Shown piece after piece: positions 1-7,723 of a stretch of DNA of 11,482 nt. The stretch comes from Clostridia bacterium (GTDB taxonomy: Bacteria > Bacillota > Clostridia > Oscillospirales > Butyricicoccaceae): NCBI GenBank assembly GCA_017560175.1, contig JAFYOK010000078.1:1-11482 (forward strand). Direction: 5' to 3'. How positions within the stretch are numbered: position 1 is the first letter of the stretch; every line of letters starts with the position of its first letter. The position numbers were made by a program, and so were the translations under genes. The notes beneath the pieces were generated by a model, which saw only the letters and a list, made by a program, of their open reading frames with translations, did not search any database and was not told the DNA's origin.

Positions 1-3000
1 GTGACCAGGGTCACGCCGTCGCCGACCAGCTTAAAGAGGAACGTACTGTCTGTTCCATCGGGATTTGTGAAATAGTAATTATGGGTATCGCCCCAGGTGT
101 AATTGCAGTTGGCATCGCCGATATATTCGGTGCCGTTGCGATAGACCTCCACGCGGGGTGTGCCTTCGGCAAAGGTGCCGCGGACATAGAGATTGGCGGT
201 ATTGCCGGAAGGCTGAACATCCATGGTGTAGGCGGCATCAGCTGCAACGGTCCACATGCCATTCTGCAGTTCGGCGGTGTAGCCGGTCAGCACATAGGCC
301 GAAGGATCTTCATTGAATGTACCACCGGTGATTTCGATGCCGGTTGCGTACTTGTTGAGGGAGAACATCTCAACGGCTGCGCCATCGGGCAGCAGGAAGG
401 TGCCGCCTTCGATGTTGAGCTCGACATACTGACCAAGGTAGATCATGGCCTCTGTCGCGCTCTCCGGCAGGGTGAAGGAACCACTCTTGACGGTGACGGA
501 TTGGGTTTCCTTATTGGTGGAACCACCATAGATGTGCAGACGGCCGTTGACGGTGGCGTTTTCCATCAGAATAGCTTCAGGGGCCATGTAGGACTGATGG
601 CCGAAATGGACTTCGCCGTTCATGGTACCACCACGGACATTGAGCTGAACAATACCGGTGGCATAGAGGCTCTGAAGGCTGCCGGTCAGGGTCAGATCCT
701 GCAGTTCGGCTTCTTCATAATTGAACAGATAGAGGCCGAACTGGCCGGAAGCGGCGGTGTTGCGGATCAGAAGGTTGGTGTCTGTGATATTGCCGCCGAT
801 GTCCATACCCTTGGAATCAGCTGCCGAAGGATCGGCGATGAAGGTACAGTTCTCGATGGTCAGATCTGCGATCGGGGCAGTATCCAGTGCCGTCTTGGAA
901 GCGCGCGCGGTGAGGTTGACCAGCGATGCGGTCAGCGGTTCGGTATGGCTGCCGGAGCCAACCTTGATGCCGTAATCAGAGCAGTAGCCGCCATCGGGGC
1001 CGCCGGCTGTGATGTTGCGGAGGGTCATGTTGTTGTCGGCCGAAACTTCCAGACCGCGATAGGGGCTGATGACCTGCAGATCGGCTTCGTCTGTGCCGCC
1101 GATGTTTGCATAGTCAAAACCGAAAATGCGGAGAGCGTCCTTGCCGGTGGAAGTGTTGGTGAAGGTGCCGCCGCAGACAGTAACGTCTGTGCCATAGCCC
1201 ACCATACCGGCATGGCCGCCGGCCGCCTCGGCTGTAACATCATTGAGCACAACGCCGTCCACATAGGAAGTATAGATGCCATTATAGCTTGTGCCCGAAG
1301 CGGTGGTTGTGTAGCTGCCGCCGTCAACGGTCAGGGTACCGCTCTGGAGGGCATAGAGGGCCGAGCGGGTCGAAGCAGAAGCGGTGCAGTTTACCAGCTC
1401 GGTGGTATCGCAGTAAACGATATAGATGGCATGTTCGCTGAGGTCGCTGGAAACATTGGCATTACGCATGACAACGGAAGCCAGACGATTGGCGGTGATA
1501 TGGTCATAATCGCCGCCGTTGACCATCAGCTTGGGGCCGTTCTTGACGGTCAGCTTGCCGACAACCGTGCTGCCGGTGGCTGTGCCGTCGATGGTGACCT
1601 GCTTGCCATAGTCAAAGGTCAGGCCGCTGCCGGTGTTGAGGGTGTGGCCGTTGAGGACCAGAGTGACAGGCTCGCCGCCGTTGATGGTGAGATAGCCGGT
1701 CAGGGTGATGTCGCTGCCCAGGGTGACTCTGCCGCCCAGCTTCAGCGCAGCCTTCAGCTGATCGGCTGTGGTGACGGTGACATCGGCAGGGGCATCGGGA
1801 CGGTCAAATGTGGTGATGGCCTGCTGGGGAACATGGGTAAAGGTCAGAATGTGGGCATCTTCCGAAAGCTCAAAATAACCGGCGACCACTTCCAGTGTGC
1901 AGCCATCCCAGGGATAGAGATCCATATAGGGTGTTTCGTAAACACTGGAAAAGAGGACGGTGCCATCGGCATCCTTGACGCGGACATAATAGTTCATGCC
2001 GGTCAGATCGCTGTCGGACTTGAGCATATAGGTGCCGTCGGCCTGGCCGACGACGGTGAAGTCGGCCTTGGCGAGGACATTGGTACGGAAGGCATTCTTT
2101 GCGGTATAGAGGACGGTGCGCTCGCCGTTGTAAACACCCTTTTCAATGGCGATGTCCATGGTGGAAACATCAAAAGGATAAACGGCCGAGTTGAAGATGT
2201 CCTTGCGGTTGGGCGCTGTGCTGGTGATCACGCGCTCGCCATTCAGGTAATAGTTTTCGTTGGAAGCCAGCTCGACAGCCGTCCAGTTGACGGTGTAGGT
2301 GGCATACTTGCCCGAACCCGAGGTGGTGAACCATACATCGGCACAGGCTTCCTCTTCCCCGACGAAGGGATACTGGCCGGGGTAGGAAACCAGGGTGATC
2401 GTGGCAGAGGTGTCTGTGACACCGGAGACATTCCACTCGGAAATGACGCAGTGGTTGAAGTCATAGGCACTGTACCAAAGGTCTGTGGCTGTGCCGGAGG
2501 GATCGGTCGTCAGCTCTCGCTTGTTATAGGTGCCGTCGTTGGTCCAAACCATGATGGTATAGTCCTGATTTGCCTTGAGGCCGGTGATGACCATCGACTT
2601 CATGGCCTGGCCTTCATCATCTTCGGTATCCTTGATGGAGGCCTCGATCTTCGAGGTGTCGTAATCGGAAACGCCCTTGGTCTGGCTGACATTAAAGGTG
2701 TAGGTGGCAGTCTCCTGCGCATAGCCCATTTCGGCAGCTGCGGCGGTGGGGTTGGCTGTCAGTGTGACGGTGATGGTGTTATTGCCGTCGGTCAGGTAGC
2801 TGTAGTTGGGCAGGAGCTGGGTCATACCCGTGTTCTTGCCGATATTGCGCGACATTGTCTTGCCCGATTCCTTAAAGTCGTAGACGAAGGAAATGTTGCC
2901 GTCGATCAGCTCAGGATATGCCGACTTGGTCATAAACAGGTTGAGGCCCATCTCCGGATCATATTCCAGATGGAGATTGGTGGGCAGCAGGCCGCTCTTG

Positions 3001-6000
3001 GAAGCCTCTGTCTTGTGGCTCAGGATCCAGATGACCTCGATGGCTACGCCGGGCTCGGAATACCAGATGATGGTGTCGCCCACCTCGATATCGTTGGCCT
3101 GTGCACCGCCCTCGGTCATATCATAGGCATAGGCGTTATCGCCCACATAGAAGTTGCTGTCGGAACCTTCGATCCGGAAGTAATCCTCGCCCAGAGCCGA
3201 AATAACAGCAGTATTGCCTGCTTCTTCACGGAAGAGATCCATACGGGTCAGAATGACATCGTCGGAATCATCGACCTCGATGAGGTAAATGCCGGCAGGC
3301 ATATCATCGGTGATCTCCACCTCTTCACTCCAGGGCAGCCAATACTGGTCGCCGTTGCAGTAGATGGAAATGCAGGCCTGTCCATTCTGCATCTCGATGG
3401 GCTCGCCGGTATAGTAAGCCTTGTAGATTTCGGTCGGTGTGACGATGGGCTCCTCTGCACCGACAGCTGCGGTGTTGCCCATCGGGGTCATGTTGTCATC
3501 GGAAGCAACGACAAAGGTCTTCAGGGTGGCAACATTGCCTTCGCTGTTGTCGATGGACAGGGTGATCTCGCCGCTGTCGCCGCGCTGGATATCTTCGATG
3601 CTGACGGTCTGCATACCGATGTACTGGCCTTCGGCTGTATACAGGGCAGCCAGCAGGGCAGCATCGTCGGAAGCGTCGAGGTTTTCAACGGTAACGACGG
3701 CATCAAAAACGCCTTCGGCAAATTCGTCTACCTCGTTGCCGTTTTCGTCCAGCAGGGTGATATCGCCGATGTTGTAAACGGGTTCTGCATCTGCGCCGTC
3801 CTCACCCTCAATGAAGAGTGTATAGGCGGCTGTGGCTTCGGGATAGTTGCCGACAGCGGAGGCTGTGGCTGTGATGATAACGGTACCGGTCTTATGGATG
3901 GTGACTTCACCGGTCCGGGGATCGACATCGGCGATTCTGGGATTACTGCTCTCGTACCATACCTCTGCACCTTCGGCAGCACCAACGGCTTCGATGGTGA
4001 AGCTGGGATCACCTTCGCTCTTGAAGACGTCGCCGTCTGTCTCAAAACGGAAATCGTATTCGACAAAGGCGAAGTCGGAGAAGGAGTCGATGACAAAACG
4101 TGCATGCCAGCAGTGATCGGTCTCATGCCAGTAGATGTGGGGCCACATCTGCTCTACCCTGCCATCCCACAGCTTATGCAGGACGACCAGGAAGTGGGGA
4201 TTGATGCCGCTGGGTACGGGCATATCGATGACGACGGGGACGATCAGCTGCTGCTGTGCCTGGTTCTGGTCATCGTGGTTGACCGCACCATTCAGCTTCA
4301 TGGAGAACTGAACGGCATTGTGCTGCTGTTCGTCGATGACGATGCCCTGCTTGGGTTCGTCGATCTCCAGAGTGACGGTGGGTGTCTTACCGTTATCGGG
4401 ATTCTTATCGGCCAGGTTGAGGGTCGCACCGACCATGGTGACGCCCGAAGCGATGTCCTTCAGGGCCTGAGGTGCGCTGTTCTTGGCCTCGATCTTCTGA
4501 TCGACATTGTCGGAAACCGCAGCTTCCAGCTGAGCGATTCTGTCCAGTGTACCGCTGTTCTGACCGCCGTTGACCGAAAGGTCGGCCGCCATAGCTGTAC
4601 GGAGGTCGGCAGTATCCTGCTGCAGGGCATCCTGTACATCCTGGACGGTGGGTGCGGGCTGGCTGCCGTCATTGGAGCCGTTCAGCAGACCGTCCAGCTT
4701 GTTGTTCATGACGATGGTGATATCTTCCACCTTGAGCGCGGGGCTGAGGGGGGATTCCTTACTCATGCGATACTTTGTGATATCGGCAGGGATAACGCGG
4801 ACGGTGAAGTAATATTCGGTGTTGCCATGGTCTTCCAGGATCCAATCCTGAATGTGATGATCATAGAATTCGAACTGATCTTCCCTGTTGACCCAGATGT
4901 CAAAGGAGCCGCCGGTCTCACGGATGATGCCGTTTTCGTCCAGGTAGTACCATTTCAGTTCAAAGTAACCGGCGCCATCCTGATAACCGCTTTCGGAAGA
5001 CCATGTGGCCGCCTGGCGGTCCCGGATGATCTGCCACTCCAGGTCATCGGCTTCGGGAGCCTCCAGACGGGTGGTGGGCTGGATGTACTCAAATACGGGC
5101 GACCATTCGCTCCATGCGGAAGAACGATACTTGGTGCCGTCGCCCACATTGCGGACGCGGAACTTATACTTGCCGCTGGGCAGATCTTCATAGATGAACT
5201 CACTGATCGAGAAGTGGGTGCGCTCTTCCATATCGCCCCAGCCCCACCGGCCGTCGGCCACGGGTGTGGTGTAGCCATCGGCTGCCGAGTAGACCTCGAT
5301 CTGGAACTCATTCTGGGTCAGAGGTTCCTTGCCGTTCTGCTCGCGGACCTGGAAGCTCATCATACCCATTCGCTTGTCTGTGTAAGGGACGTAATTGTCG
5401 TTTTCATCCCAGTGGAAGCCGTAGGTTACATGCCATTCCAGGTCGGTGGGCGTGGTCAGCTGGATCAGGTCGCCGCGTTCCAGACGGAACCAGACGTGCC
5501 AGTTGCCGCCCCACTGATTGCGGATGCGGATCTCATAATGCTGGTTGCCCATGGGCATGTCATTGGGATTGAGAGAAACGGTGGCATAGCTGCCATCGGG
5601 TGCGACATTGAAGACAAACTGATTGGTTGCGTCGCTGCCATTACTGGTGCAGCGGACATTTTCAATGGCGGTGATGTACTGATCATCGGGATCGGCAGCG
5701 ATGATATACGCTGTATAATTGCCGCCCAGGGTGACTTCGTCGCCCAGATAGGTGCTCTTATTGGCAGTCAGGCTGCTGTACAGGCCAAAACGGGGGGCAT
5801 GGACGCTGACCTGCATGGTGATCAGCTCTCCGTCGGCGTTCTCATAGGTGATGACGCCGTTTTCCGCATAGCCGACAGCATCAATACGCAGAACATCATC
5901 GTCGTTGTCCATATAACCCCGGACGATGCCTGCGGGGAAGGTCAGTTCGTCAAAGTCAACCTTGACCTTCTTATCCTCTGTGCCGTAGTAGAACTGAACG

Positions 6001-7544
6001 GGGAAGCCGTCGCCGGTGTTGACATCCATATAGGTCTGCAACTGGCGATCTTCCGGCTCATACCACTCCTGCTTCCGGTCATCCCAGTGGAGGGAGCGGA
6101 ACATGAGGGCAGGCTGGCCATTTTTCAGCCAGACGGCAGCATCACTTGTTCTGCGCTCCCAGTTGTCATTGCGGAAGACTTCATACTCATACTCGATCCA
6201 GATCTGGTCGTTGGGGACGATGACGCCGTCCTTGACGGTCAGCTTAACGCCGCTGCCGTCGGATGCGACAGAAATATCAAAGATATCGCCGTTCTGGGCC
6301 AGCTCGTCCCAGCCGCGGATAGAACGGAAGCGGAATTCATCGGTATCTCTCGACAGCAGATAGAAGGTGCGGGCGGTCTCGGTGACCGTCAGGGGGTTCT
6401 GACGATAGATGAAGGTATCCTCATCGGGTGTATCACCGGTATAGAAGCCGAACTTGGGCAGCTCCATATAGATGGGCATATCGTAATTGACGCCGTCCTT
6501 GGTATAGCGGATATACTTGCCCTCAAAGCCGACCGCATCCACGATCAGCAGGTTGGGTGTGGCTTCATAGTCATCTTCGAGATATTCGGCCTCCAGATCG
6601 CCGAGGAAGGTCAGATCCTTCAGGCCCAGGGGCTTGACCTTGCCGGCCATGATCTCGCTGCGCTTGCCGAAGTAGAAAGAGCCGACCTTATTGTAGCCGG
6701 GGGTGGTGTGCCACTCGTCATCGATGTCCTCATACTGGATGAACCAGCTTCTGGTGTCATCGTCACGATCGGCATAGCAGAAGTAGAGGGCAGGCATATC
6801 GCTGACGATCTGTACACCGCGTCCCCAGCCGCCGCGGGGGCCGCCCTCATCATTTTCAATGCGGACTCTGAAATGATATTTGCCCTGGGGCTGTGCGGCG
6901 GTAACGGTTACCTTGGCATAGCTGCGATCGGCGGCGATCTGAACATCGGCGACGGTGGAAATGTCGGGGGCACGGTTGGGTTCATCCACAAAAACAATTT
7001 CCTTCATATAGCTGCCGGCCGCCGTCATGGTGGGGCTGAGGGCAATATAAAAGACATTGTCGGTATCGTCGACCGTAACGGGATCAACCAGCGTGCTCTC
7101 ATCGAAGGGCATATCGCTGTAGATGCCCAGGTCGGGATAGGTGACCTCGACATGGACGCGATAGGTCACGCCGTTTTCTTCATACTCGATGATACCGGGG
7201 CCGACATGGGCGGTTCTGTGCTCGGCCCAGCCGTCGCTGCCGACTTCGATCAGATCGATCTCAGAAGTGCGGCCCATATCATAGGGGTTGATCTCCTTTG
7301 TACTTCCGTCGGGATAGTACATGAAGAACCGGGCATCCCACCAGTCGTCTACGGGATAACTCCAGTCGTTGGTGACATAGATCTGCTCATTTCCATCGTT
7401 CCGCTGGAGCACGTGCATACGCAGCTCGGGCTCGGACGGTGCACCGGTCATGCCGTGTACAGGGGTCGAGGCCGAAACGCCCATGGGCAGGATAGAAAGG
7501 AGCATCATTACTGCAAGCAGTAAGCTCAACAGTCGTTTTTTCAT
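1..7544 (-). CDS. Giant secreted multidomain beta-repeat surface protein (3' end beyond window)
   Basis: Reads without a stop from ATG at 7544-7542 to the left edge, giving 2514 complete codons, so the C-terminus is missing. The start is fixed by AAGGAG 8 nt upstream and by a signal peptide (MKKR, hydrophobic core, VSA-S near residue 25). Domains by rough residue: three ~222-residue tandem repeats (30-697); two fibronectin-III-like domains (698-940; 'FRVRNVGDGTKY', 'SAWSEWSPVFEY'); a helical linker (945-1030); a beta domain with 'VVLHKLWDG' and 'SFSDFAFVEY' (1035-1157); a bacterial Ig-like domain with 'YESSNPRIADVDPRTGEV' (1160-1250); a domain shared with the neighbouring protease (1257-1361); further beta domains (1362-1920); a predicted beta-helix (1922-2435). 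No catalytic motif was recognised. The mix resembles clostridial adhesin or cell-surface proteins; carbohydrate or host binding is inference. The anchor, if any, lies outside the window. Only one TTA/CTA/TCA codon (Leu8) occurs in the visible gene. Confidence 0.93.
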   Translation of the reverse strand, partial: MKKRLLSLLLAVMMLLSILPMGVSASTPVHGMTGAPSEPELRMHVLQRNDGNEQIYVTNDWSYPVDDWWDARFFMYYPDGSTKEINPYDMGRTSEIDLIEVGSDGWAEHRTAHVGPGIIEYEENGVTYRVHVEVTYPDLGIYSDMPFDESTLVDPVTVDDTDNVFYIALSPTMTAAGSYMKEIVFVDEPNRAPDISTVADVQIAADRSYAKVTVTAAQPQGKYHFRVRIENDEGGPRGGWGRGVQIVSDMPALYFCYADRDDDTRSWFIQYEDIDDEWHTTPGYNKVGSFYFGKRSEIMAGKVKPLGLKDLTFLGDLEAEYLEDDYEATPNLLIVDAVGFEGKYIRYTKDGVNYDMPIYMELPKFGFYTGDTPDEDTFIYRQNPLTVTETARTFYLLSRDTDEFRFRSIRGWDELAQNGDIFDISVASDGSGVKLTVKDGVIVPNDQIWIEYEYEVFRNDNWERRTSDAAVWLKNGQPALMFRSLHWDDRKQEWYEPEDRQLQTYMDVNTGDGFPVQFYYGTEDKKVKVDFDELTFPAGIVRGYMDNDDDVLRIDAVGYAENGVITYENADGELITMQVSVHAPRFGLYSSLTANKSTYLGDEVTLGGNYTAYIIAADPDDQYITAIENVRCTSNGSDATNQFVFNVAPDGSYATVSLNPNDMPMGNQHYEIRIRNQWGGNWHVWFRLERGDLIQLTTPTDLEWHVTYGFHWDENDNYVPYTDKRMGMMSFQVREQNGKEPLTQNEFQIEVYSAADGYTTPVADGRWGWGDMEERTHFSISEFIYEDLPSGKYKFRVRNVGDGTKYRSSAWSEWSPVFEYIQPTTRLEAPEADDLEWQIIRDRQAATWSSESGYQDGAGYFELKWYYLDENGIIRETGGSFDIWVNREDQFEFYDHHIQDWILEDHGNTEYYFTVRVIPADITKYRMSKESPLSPALKVEDITIVMNNKLDGLLNGSNDGSQPAPTVQDVQDALQQDTADLRTAMAADLSVNGGQNSGTLDRIAQLEAAVSDNVDQKIEAKNSAPQALKDIASGVTMVGATLNLADKNPDNGKTPTVTLEIDEPKQGIVIDEQQHNAVQFSMKLNGAVNHDDQNQAQQQLIVPVVIDMPVPSGINPHFLVVLHKLWDGRVEQMWPHIYWHETDHCWHARFVIDSFSDFAFVEYDFRFETDGDVFKSEGDPSFTIEAVGAAEGAEVWYESSNPRIADVDPRTGEVTIHKTGTVIITATASAVGNYPEATAAYTLFIEGEDGADAEPVYNIGDITLLDENGNEVDEFAEGVFDAVVTVENLDASDDAALLAALYTAEGQYIGMQTVSIEDIQRGDSGEITLSIDNSEGNVATLKTFVVASDDNMTPMGNTAAVGAEEPIVTPTEIYKAYYTGEPIEMQNGQACISIYCNGDQYWLPWSEEVEITDDMPAGIYLIEVDDSDDVILTRMDLFREEAGNTAVISALGEDYFRIEGSDSNFYVGDNAYAYDMTEGGAQANDIEVGDTIIWYSEPGVAIEVIWILSHKTEASKSGLLPTNLHLEYDPEMGLNLFMTKSAYPELIDGNISFVYDFKESGKTMSRNIGKNTGMTQLLPNYSYLTDGNNTITVTLTANPTAAAAEMGYAQETATYTFNVSQTKGVSDYDTSKIEASIKDTEDDEGQAMKSMVITGLKANQDYTIMVWTNDGTYNKRELTTDPSGTATDLWYSAYDFNHCVISEWNVSGVTDTSATITLVSYPGQYPFVGEEEACADVWFTTSGSGKYATYTVNWTAVELASNENYYLNGERVITSTAPNRKDIFNSAVYPFDVSTMDIAIEKGVYNGERTVLYTAKNAFRTNVLAKADFTVVGQADGTYMLKSDSDLTGMNYYVRVKDADGTVLFSSVYETPYMDLYPWDGCTLEVVAGYFELSEDAHILTFTHVPQQAITTFDRPDAPADVTVTTADQLKAALKLGGRVTLGSDITLTGYLTINGGEPVTLVLNGHTLNTGSGLTFDYGKQVTIDGTATGSTVVGKLTVKNGPKLMVNGGDYDHITANRLASVVMRNANVSSDLSEHAIYIVYCDTTELVNCTASASTRSALYALQSGTLTVDGGSYTTTASGTSYNGIYTSYVDGVVLNDVTAEAAGGHAGMVGYGTDVTVCGGTFTNTSTGKDALRIFGFDYANIGGTDEADLQVISPYRGLEVSADNNMTLRNITAGGPDGGYCSDYGIKVGSGSHTEPLTASLVNLTARASKTALDTAPIADLTIENCTFIADPSAADSKGMDIGGNITDTNLLIRNTAASGQFGLYLFNYEEAELQDLTLTGSLQSLYATGIVQLNVRGGTMNGEVHFGHQSYMAPEAILMENATVNGRLHIYGGSTNKETQSVTVKSGSFTLPESATEAMIYLGQYVELNIEGGTFLLPDGAAVEMFSLNKYATGIEITGGTFNEDPSAYVLTGYTAELQNGMWTVAADAAYTMDVQPSGNTANLYVRGTFAEGTPRVEVYRNGTEYIGDANCNYTWGDTHNYYFTNPDGTDSTFLFKLVGDGVTLV
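240..1781 (-). other. Predicted right-handed beta-helix region of the giant protein
   Basis: Residues about 1922-2435 start with the common opening 'ADQLKAALKLGGRVTLGSDI', then 'LVLNGHTLNTGSG', and continue as short repeating strands of the type V/L-x-V/I-x-G-G-x-[YF] ('TLTVDGGSYT', 'DVTVCGGTFTNT', 'ELNIEGGTFLLP', 'GIEITGGTFNEDP'). Alternating hydrophobics and GG turns at roughly 20-25-residue intervals are typical of pectate-lyase-like parallel beta-helices in Firmicute surface proteins. I saw no lyase active-site signature, so a stalk or adhesin role is more likely than enzymatic activity; this is inference. Confidence 0.7.
3462..3776 (-). other. Domain in the giant protein shared with the adjacent protease
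   Basis: Residues 1257-1361 align by eye with residues 65-170 of the protease encoded at 7724-10984. Matching landmarks are the Tyr-led first strand, 'AEGQYIGMQ' against 'PDGQMLGMQ', an acidic 'DN' before a Gly, and 'LKTFVVASDDNMTPMGN' against 'IKAFVVPSIGNLIPLAN'. The pattern of alternating hydrophobics suggests a small beta-sandwich of the kind that accompanies clostridial secreted proteins. It is not a direct DNA repeat; the similarity is at protein level only. Confidence 0.7.
5454..7457 (-). repeat. Three tandem ~222-residue protein repeats at the N-terminus of the giant protein
   Basis: Residues about 30-697 hold three diverged copies of one unit. Each carries a 'V.VG..' strand, an 'I.Y...G' strand, then a short Pro-x-[LF]-G-[IFL]-Y signature: 'YPDLGIYSD' (Pro137), 'LPKFGFYTG' (Pro363) and 'APRFGLYSS' (Pro584), spaced 226 and 221 residues apart. 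Each unit closes on an aromatic, Arg/Asn-rich strand: 'YHFRVRIENDEGG', 'YEYEVFRNDNWERR', 'HYEIRIRNQWGGNW'. Copies 2 and 3 open with similar Trp/acid-rich segments. I do not recognise the unit as a named family. The aromatic content would suit a beta-sandwich binding module, which is inference. Confidence 0.75.
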
Positions 7545-7552
7545 ATCTGTCT

Positions 7553-7558
7553 CTCCTT
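7553..7558 (-). promoter_or_regulatory. Ribosome binding site of the giant protein gene
   Basis: The minus strand reads AAGGAG, 8 nt before the ATG at 7544. This is close to the anti-Shine-Dalgarno consensus and selects this ATG over the two internal in-frame ATGs (codons 13 and 14), which would destroy the signal peptide. Confidence 0.85.
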
Positions 7559-7570
7559 CGTGTGTTCTCT

Positions 7571-7586
7571 CTTTAAATAATTAAAG
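7571..7586. promoter_or_regulatory. AT-rich inverted repeat in the 5' leader of the giant protein gene
   Basis: CTTTAA-ATAA-TTAAAG is a 6-bp perfect inverted repeat with a 4-nt centre. It lies between the predicted -10 element (7600-7605) and the RBS (7553-7558), so it would fall near +8 to +23 of the transcript. It could be an operator or a weak leader hairpin; in AT-rich DNA such a palindrome can also be chance. Confidence 0.35.
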
Positions 7587-7599
7587 AATATATAAACTC

Positions 7600-7628
7600 A
7601 GTATATCAAACCAATCTATGGAAATCAA
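7600..7628 (-). promoter_or_regulatory. Predicted sigma-A-type promoter of the giant protein gene
   Basis: On the minus strand a -35 TTGATT (7623-7628) and a -10 TATACT (7600-7605) are separated by exactly 17 nt. The -10 matches the consensus at 5 of 6 positions and the -35 at 4 of 6. The predicted transcript start near 7593 gives a leader of about 50 nt. The site lies just downstream of the preceding gene's terminator, so the gene probably has its own transcription unit. Confidence 0.7.
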
Positions 7629-7676
7629 GGCAAACCCGCCCATTTTAATGTGCTGCGTAACCATTGGTCGTTATAC

Positions 7677-7709
7677 AAAAATGCCCCCATGGTTGGAACC
7701 ATGGGGGCA
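7677..7709 (-). terminator. Rho-independent terminator after the double-protease gene
   Basis: A perfect inverted repeat runs from 7682 to 7709 (TGCCCCCATGGT / ACCATGGGGGCA, 12 bp with a 4-nt loop). In minus-strand reading it is followed at once by TTTTTG. It begins 15 nt after the protease stop codon (7724-7726). The GC-rich stem plus U-run is a textbook intrinsic terminator. Confidence 0.93.
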
Positions 7710-7723
7710 GATCCGTACATATT

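Noticed and set aside
240..1781. Beta-helix region as a pectate lyase or other polysaccharide lyase
   Set aside because: The strand pattern fits the fold, but I saw no catalytic signature. This fold is widespread in non-enzymatic surface proteins.
5454..7457. Tandem repeats as a recent DNA duplication
   Set aside because: The units are related only at protein level and their DNA is well diverged, so this is old domain duplication and not a DNA repeat array or mobile element.
81..7523. Plus-strand open frame of 2480 codons
   Set aside because: Codon-for-codon antisense of the giant secreted protein. Its translation is a low-complexity Gly/Asp/Ile/Val/Ala series with no domains, no RBS and no signal peptide, whereas the minus frame has an RBS, a promoter, a signal peptide and recognisable domains.
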